From an uncultured Draconibacterium sp. (GTDB lineage Bacteria > Bacteroidota > Bacteroidia > Bacteroidales > Prolixibacteraceae): a stretch of 10,479 bases of DNA. The stretch lies in assembly GCA_947492175.1 (NCBI GenBank), contig CANLMQ010000060.1, forward strand, positions 1 to 10,479, given 5' to 3'. Below the pieces are notes generated by a model that searched no databases, was not told where the DNA came from, and saw only the letters and a program-made list of their open reading frames with translations. Position 1 is the first letter of the stretch; each line of letters begins with the position of its first letter. The translations under genes and the position numbers were made by a program. Below, piece by piece: positions 7,578-10,479 of this stretch.

Positions 7578-7641
7578 GTATTCTCTGGTTTTCCGGCTTG
7601 TATCCTGAAAGTAAATATTTGTAAATCAAATGTAATAAGAG

Positions 7642-7672
7642 CTTGACCATTAACTAGTTTTTTTTACTTTTG
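7642..7672 (+). promoter_or_regulatory. Bacteroidota promoter for the flavoprotein gene
   Basis: TACTTTTG at 7665-7672 matches the -7 consensus TAnnTTTG exactly. CTTG at 7642-7645 lies 19 bases upstream, the expected spacing for the -33 TTTG element. Transcription would begin around 7677-7680, giving a leader of about 25 bases before the TTG start at 7703. This also supports that start, since no other start codon lies closer in frame. Confidence 0.72.
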
Positions 7673-7702
7673 CACCGATTTATTTAGAACAGGTCTTAAT
7701 AA

Positions 7703-8347
7703 TTGAAGAAGCATAAAGTAAAAGAAGTCAGGAATTTAACCGATTCAACTTTTGTGGTTAGGTTGGAGCGCAACGGAATGGAATTTCAAACCGGGCAGTT
7801 TGTATTGGTGGGAACCAGGGGAGCTGTTGAGCGGCGCGAGTATTCCATATACAGTGGCGAAAACCAAGATTATCTGGAAGTTCTGATTCGGGAAGTAGAA
7901 GGCGGGAAGGTTTCGTCGAAATTAAAGAAACTGAAATCCGGCGACACCGTTGATGTTGACGGGCCCTTCGGATTTTTTAAATTTGCACCAGGCGCATTTC
8001 AATCGCAAAAGTTTTTATTTGTGGCTACCGGAACCGGTATCAGTCCTTTCCACAGCTTTATAAAAACATATCCTGCTTTGAACTACAAAATGGTTCACGG
8101 TGTTCGTTATAATAATGAGGCATACGATCACAACGATTTTAACTCCGAAAAAACAGTACTTTGTACTTCGGGCGATAACAAAGGAGATTTTAAAGGCCGA
8201 GTGACTGATTTTATAAAGGAGCTTGACATTGATGCTGAAACCAATTGTTTTTTGTGCGGTAACAGCGAAATGATTTATGAAGTGTTTGATATTTTGGGAG
8301 AAAAAGGTGTCCCCACTTCAAACATTTATAGTGAAGTCTATTTTTAA
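7703..8347 (+). CDS. Ferredoxin-NADP reductase-like FAD/NAD(P)-binding oxidoreductase
   Basis: A 214-residue cytosolic flavoprotein of the ferredoxin-NADP reductase (FNR) superfamily, moving electrons between NAD(P)H and a redox partner. The N-terminal FAD-binding barrel (about 1-95) carries the flavin motif R45-x-Y47-S48 and GPFG at 87-90, a phosphate-binding loop. The NAD(P)-binding domain begins at FLFVATGTGISPF, with GTGISPF at 110-116. CGNSEM near residue 194 and the aromatic C-terminus (SEVYF) are typical of FNRs. It is shorter than E. coli Fpr (about 248) and lacks a [2Fe-2S] domain, so it needs a separate partner, not seen nearby. The start is a TTG, supported by the promoter spacing and by MKKHKVKEVRNLTDSTF fitting the family N-terminus; the first in-frame ATG (residue 26) would cut into the barrel. 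Confidence 0.85.
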   Translation: MKKHKVKEVRNLTDSTFVVRLERNGMEFQTGQFVLVGTRGAVERREYSIYSGENQDYLEVLIREVEGGKVSSKLKKLKSGDTVDVDGPFGFFKFAPGAFQSQKFLFVATGTGISPFHSFIKTYPALNYKMVHGVRYNNEAYDHNDFNSEKTVLCTSGDNKGDFKGRVTDFIKELDIDAETNCFLCGNSEMIYEVFDILGEKGVPTSNIYSEVYF

Positions 8348-8380
8348 GAGTATAGAAAGATAGAAAAAGAGCAGCAAAAC

Positions 8381-8411
8381 CACCCCTCTTTTAATTCTCC
8401 CCTCAAGGGGA
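8381..8411 (+). repeat. Dispersed intergenic element, short copy (unit A)
   Basis: CACCCCTCT at 8381-8389 is followed by a small hairpin, TCCCC/GGGGA with a TCAA loop (8398-8411). The same order of parts, with a longer middle, recurs on the opposite strand at 9925-9984. It lies in the 166-base gap between the flavoprotein and MiaB genes. There is no T-run, so it is a poor terminator candidate. Confidence 0.55.
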
Positions 8412-8479
8412 AAATAGAAGAAAGATAAGGGAGTATTGAAATAATATTATTAAAATTCAGGTTCGGGTTGAACTTACTT

Positions 8480-8507
8480 TGAACACTGAACTTTAAACTT
8501 TGAACTT
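8480..8507 (+). repeat. Four contiguous 7-bp tandem repeats (TGAACTT) upstream of the MiaB gene
   Basis: Read in steps of seven, the bases are TGAACAC, TGAACTT, TAAACTT, TGAACTT. A further TGAACTT lies at 8469-8475, out of phase with the array by four bases. The array ends six bases before the MiaB start codon, so it occupies the promoter/leader zone. A change in repeat number could alter promoter spacing or ribosome access; that is inference. Confidence 0.7.
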
Positions 8508-8513
8508 TTTAGA

Positions 8514-9860
8514 ATGAAATACCACGTAATAACCTTAGGGTGTCAGATGAATTTGTCGGATAGTGAGCGCGTAATTTCTGTGCTTGATAAAGCCGGATAC
8601 GAATGGACCGACAATGAAGAGGAAGCAGGATTAATTGGAATTTTGGCGTGTTCGGTACGTCAAAAGGCAATCGATAAGGTGTATTCACGCATTTACAAGT
8701 GGAACAAGTGGAAAAACAATAAAAACCTGATAACCTTTATTTCGGGGTGTATGTTACCCGACGACCACGAGAAGTTTCTGAAGTTGTTCGACATTACTTT
8801 CCAGATGAAAGATTTGCCAACACTTCCTGAAATGATAAGTCGTTACGGTATTACAACACCAACGCACCTGAAAGCAGGTATCGATCCGCATAACGAAAAC
8901 ATAGAAGAGTTTTGGAATGTGGCGCCCAACTATCAATCCGATTTCGAGGCATTTATTCCTATTCAGAACGGATGCGATAAGTTTTGTACCTATTGTGCGG
9001 TGCCTTACACCCGCGGACGTGAAGTTTCGCGCCCGTCGAAAGATATTATTGCCGAAGTGGCTTTATTGGTTGCACAGGGATATAAATCGATTACGTTGCT
9101 TGGGCAAAACGTAAATTCATACGGACTCGATAAAAAAGGGGAGGAGATTACTTTCCCGCAGTTGTTACGCGAAATAGGCGAGCTGGGCAACCGCTTGAAA
9201 AAAGAATTCTGGCTGTATTTTACTTCGCCGCATCCGCGCGATATGACCGACGAAGTAATTGAGGTAATTGCCGAGTACCCGGTTTTGGGTAAACAAATTC
9301 ATTTGCCCATGCAAAGTGGCGACGATAAAGTGTTAATGCGCATGAACCGCAAACACAACCTTGAAAAATACCGTCATATTGTACAAACCATTCGCCGCCT
9401 TATTCCTGAGGCCACCCTGTTTACCGATGTAATTGTTGGATTTACGGGCGAAACCGAAGAGCAGTTTGCCAATACGCAAAAGGCCTTTCACGAGTTTAAG
9501 TTTAACATGTCGTACACGGCTATTTATTCGCCGCGCCCCGGGGCAACCAGCCACCGTTGGGTCGACGATATTCCGCAAGACGAGAAGAAACGCCGCCTGC
9601 ATGCTTTAACCGAAGATTTACGCCAGCACAGTTTGCCTTACAACCAGGCGCTTATCGGAAAAACAATGCGCGTACTGGTGCGTGGTGCCGACCGCAAAGA
9701 AGGCTACCTGTCGGCACACACCGAAGGAAAACTGATTGTACGTTTTGCCAGCGATAACGAAAAGCTGATCGGGCAATTTGCCGATCTGAAAATTACGGCA
9801 GCTACCGATTTTTCGATGGAAGGCGAGCTGGTTGAAACAGTTGCCGAAGTACAGGCATAA
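8514..9860 (+). CDS. miaB: MiaB-family tRNA methylthiotransferase (radical SAM)
   Basis: A 448-residue methylthiotransferase. MiaB converts N6-isopentenyladenosine-37 of tRNAs reading UNN codons to the 2-methylthio form, using two [4Fe-4S] clusters. The N-terminal UPF0004 domain has C10 (GCQMN), C46 (ACSVR) and C79 (GCM). The radical SAM triad is C154-x3-C158-x2-C161 in NGCDKFCTYCAVPYTRG, as in MiaB. LLGQNVNSYG, IHLPMQSG and DVIVGFTGET follow in order, and a TRAM-like RNA-binding domain occupies about 375-445. Length is normal. Unlike classic MiaB, GILAC replaces the NTC before SVR and GCML replaces GCVA, so this may be a divergent paralogue; the specific symbol is less sure than the family. 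The 3' half is GC-rich (36 of 60 bases in 9541-9600). Start ATG 8514 gives the usual MKYHVITLGCQMN N-terminus. Confidence 0.85.
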   Translation: MKYHVITLGCQMNLSDSERVISVLDKAGYEWTDNEEEAGLIGILACSVRQKAIDKVYSRIYKWNKWKNNKNLITFISGCMLPDDHEKFLKLFDITFQMKDLPTLPEMISRYGITTPTHLKAGIDPHNENIEEFWNVAPNYQSDFEAFIPIQNGCDKFCTYCAVPYTRGREVSRPSKDIIAEVALLVAQGYKSITLLGQNVNSYGLDKKGEEITFPQLLREIGELGNRLKKEFWLYFTSPHPRDMTDEVIEVIAEYPVLGKQIHLPMQSGDDKVLMRMNRKHNLEKYRHIVQTIRRLIPEATLFTDVIVGFTGETEEQFANTQKAFHEFKFNMSYTAIYSPRPGATSHRWVDDIPQDEKKRRLHALTEDLRQHSLPYNQALIGKTMRVLVRGADRKEGYLSAHTEGKLIVRFASDNEKLIGQFADLKITAATDFSMEGELVETVAEVQA

Positions 9861-9924
9861 CAGCAAATTTATTTTCGGGTGGCCTTAACGGGCTGTACAC
9901 AAAAAACAGATTATACCACTTTTT

Positions 9925-9984
9925 CTCCCCTGTTTCAGGGGAGATGTCAGGCGTAAGGCTGGTGCGGTGATTGACAGAGGGGTG
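9925..9984 (-). repeat. Dispersed intergenic element, long copy (unit B)
   Basis: Read on the minus strand it begins CACCCCTCT (9984-9976) and ends in a strong hairpin, CTCCCCTG at 9925-9932 pairing with CAGGGGAG at 9936-9943 around a TTT loop. This is the same part order as unit A at 8381-8411, in the opposite orientation, with about 30 extra bases between the parts. It could also act as a weak transcription stop after MiaB, though it lacks a T-run. Confidence 0.6.
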
Positions 9985-10055
9985 CTTCGGCAAGCTATCG
10001 TTCCCATCCCTGGCCGGCTGGTGCAGTTAAACGAACTGAAGTTGTGGTTGGCTCT

Positions 10056-10132
10056 CGTCCTCCTTTTTGTAAAAGCCTGCCCGGCTGGCTCGGTCAGACG
10101 GGGAGGTGGCCGTCGGTAGACGGACGGAGGAT
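10056..10132 (-). repeat. Dispersed intergenic element, divergent copy (unit C)
   Basis: TCCTCC at 10058-10063 and GGAGGA at 10126-10131 bound the unit as an inverted pair. On the minus strand it reads CCTCCGTC, then a hairpin CCGTC/GACGG with four loop bases (10110-10123), then CACCTCCCC, and ends in AAAAAGGAGGACG. The CACCTCCCC...GGAGGA order echoes units A and B, but similarity is looser. Confidence 0.4.
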
Positions 10133-10162
10133 TAGAAACACTCTATAAGCAGAACACATTAT

Positions 10163-10178
10163 CAGGGCTGAAGCCCTG
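10163..10178. repeat. REP-like palindrome with GGCT-AGCC core (copy 1)
   Basis: CAGGGCT at 10163-10169 pairs with AGCCCTG at 10172-10178 around GA. The core GGCT-NN-AGCC is shared with the 30-bp palindrome 14 bases downstream. Confidence 0.6.
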
Positions 10179-10192
10179 TAAATACGAACATA

Positions 10193-10222
10193 ACTAACCC
10201 CAGGCTTAAGCCTGGGGTTAGT
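10193..10222. repeat. Perfect 30-bp palindrome, REP-like (copy 2)
   Basis: ACTAACCCCAGGCTT at 10193-10207 is followed directly by its exact reverse complement at 10208-10222. It could form a cruciform in DNA or a long hairpin in RNA. A shorter, imperfect GC palindrome (TAGCC/GGCTA, 10234-10244) follows and looks like a decayed relative. Confidence 0.75.
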
Positions 10223-10272
10223 CAATGAAGAAATAGCCGGGGCTAGTCACATTTAATCCTTCCGGGATTTTC

Positions 10273-10344
10273 TGACGCTGGCGGCGTCAAACGTGAATAA
10301 CCCGGTGTGCCTGCCAAAGTGCAGCGAAGGTAGGAAACACCGGG
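10273..10344. repeat. Two adjacent hairpins (10273-10289 and 10301-10344)
   Basis: TGACGC at 10273-10278 pairs with GCGTCA at 10284-10289 around five loop bases. Then CCCGGTGT at 10301-10308 pairs with ACACCGGG at 10337-10344. Inside that, CCTGCC at 10310-10315 pairs with GGTAGG at 10329-10334 (one G-T). The second hairpin is therefore a 14-pair stem with a small bulge. Confidence 0.6.
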
Positions 10345-10363
10345 AAAATCGGGCACAACAAAC

Positions 10364-10462
10364 TCGTCCGGCGAAGCAAATTGTTCAGCGCTCTATCCTT
10401 TTCCCGGACGACATCGTAAGGCTGTCCTTCAAAAATGCCTAAAAGATGTTTATAAAGGATAG
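10364..10462. repeat. Interlocking inverted repeats near the window end
   Basis: TCGTCCGG at 10364-10371 pairs with CCGGACGA at 10404-10411. CTATCCTTT at 10393-10401 pairs with AAAGGATAG at 10454-10462. The left arm of the second pair lies inside the loop of the first, so both together would form a pseudoknot-like fold, or they are alternatives. No gene is attached within the window. Confidence 0.5.
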
Positions 10463-10479
10463 TTTGCTAAGGGGGACGC

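Larger units (their letters stand above)
9861..10479. other. Non-coding, palindrome-rich region with no supported gene
   Basis: After the MiaB stop, 619 bases run to the window end without a convincing coding frame on either strand. The block holds reverse copies of the dispersed element (9925-9984, 10056-10132), two palindromes sharing a GGCT-AGCC core (10163-10222), and larger inverted repeats (10273-10462). Such density resembles REP/BIME-type intergenic clusters or the untranslated edge of a mobile element whose coding part lies beyond the window. Which of these applies cannot be settled here. Confidence 0.75.

Noticed and set aside
9802..9993. Small minus-strand open frame over the MiaB end and the intergenic region
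   Set aside because: It overlaps the coding end of MiaB and passes through the CTCCCCT hairpin repeat; no protein features are visible.
9925..10462. CRISPR array
   Set aside because: The repeats are palindromes of different sequence and length with irregular spacing, and no direct repeat of constant length with uniform spacers is present.
10301..10479. Group II intron end or retron RNA
   Set aside because: I see no domain V-like hairpin, no GUGYG boundary in a convincing position and no reverse transcriptase in the window.

Overview
The window looks like a chromosomal segment of a marine or anaerobic Bacteroidota, probably near Prolixibacteraceae/Marinilabiliales. This rests on three things: AT-rich coding sequence, two promoters matching the Bacteroidota TAnnTTTG -7 element, and typical gene content (a Rossmann/DUF2520 - KdsC-like - Maf operon, a lipoprotein sulfatase, an envelope glycan ligase). 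The lineage is inferred from protein style; no database was searched.

Layout. Bases 1-91 are the 3' end of a 5S rRNA and a strong terminator, closing an rRNA operon that enters from the left. A multi-spanning O-antigen ligase/polymerase-type protein follows (142-1743, +). It faces a convergent GT4 glycosyltransferase (1702-2784, -), and the two coding ends overlap by 42 bp. Divergent from the glycosyltransferase is a tight three-gene operon (2856-4745, +): a Rossmann/DUF2520 oxidoreductase-like protein, a KdsC-like HAD phosphatase and a Maf nucleotide pyrophosphatase. Next are a XylF-like sugar-binding lipoprotein without visible transporter partners (4870-5871), a clear terminator, a C-type lipoprotein sulfatase (5964-7577), a short ferredoxin-NADP reductase-like flavoprotein (7703-8347, TTG start) and a MiaB-family radical SAM methylthiotransferase (8514-9860). 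The last 619 bp hold no convincing gene. They are packed with palindromes and copies of a dispersed intergenic element.

How the genes fit together. The ligase, the glycosyltransferase and the KdsC-like enzyme all suit cell-surface glycan (LPS/O-antigen) synthesis, although they are not one operon. The sugar-binding lipoprotein and the sulfatase suit sensing or use of external glycans, but no SusC/SusD pair, glycoside hydrolase or ABC permease is in view. The flavoprotein and MiaB look like housekeeping genes, yet this MiaB departs from the usual family motifs, is GC-rich in its 3' half, and sits between oppositely oriented copies of the dispersed element.

I see no obvious new defence or mobile system. 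The points most worth a second look are the sugar-binding lipoprotein with a surface-export-like signal, the divergent MiaB, the 7-bp tandem repeat upstream of it, and the structured non-coding block at the right end.
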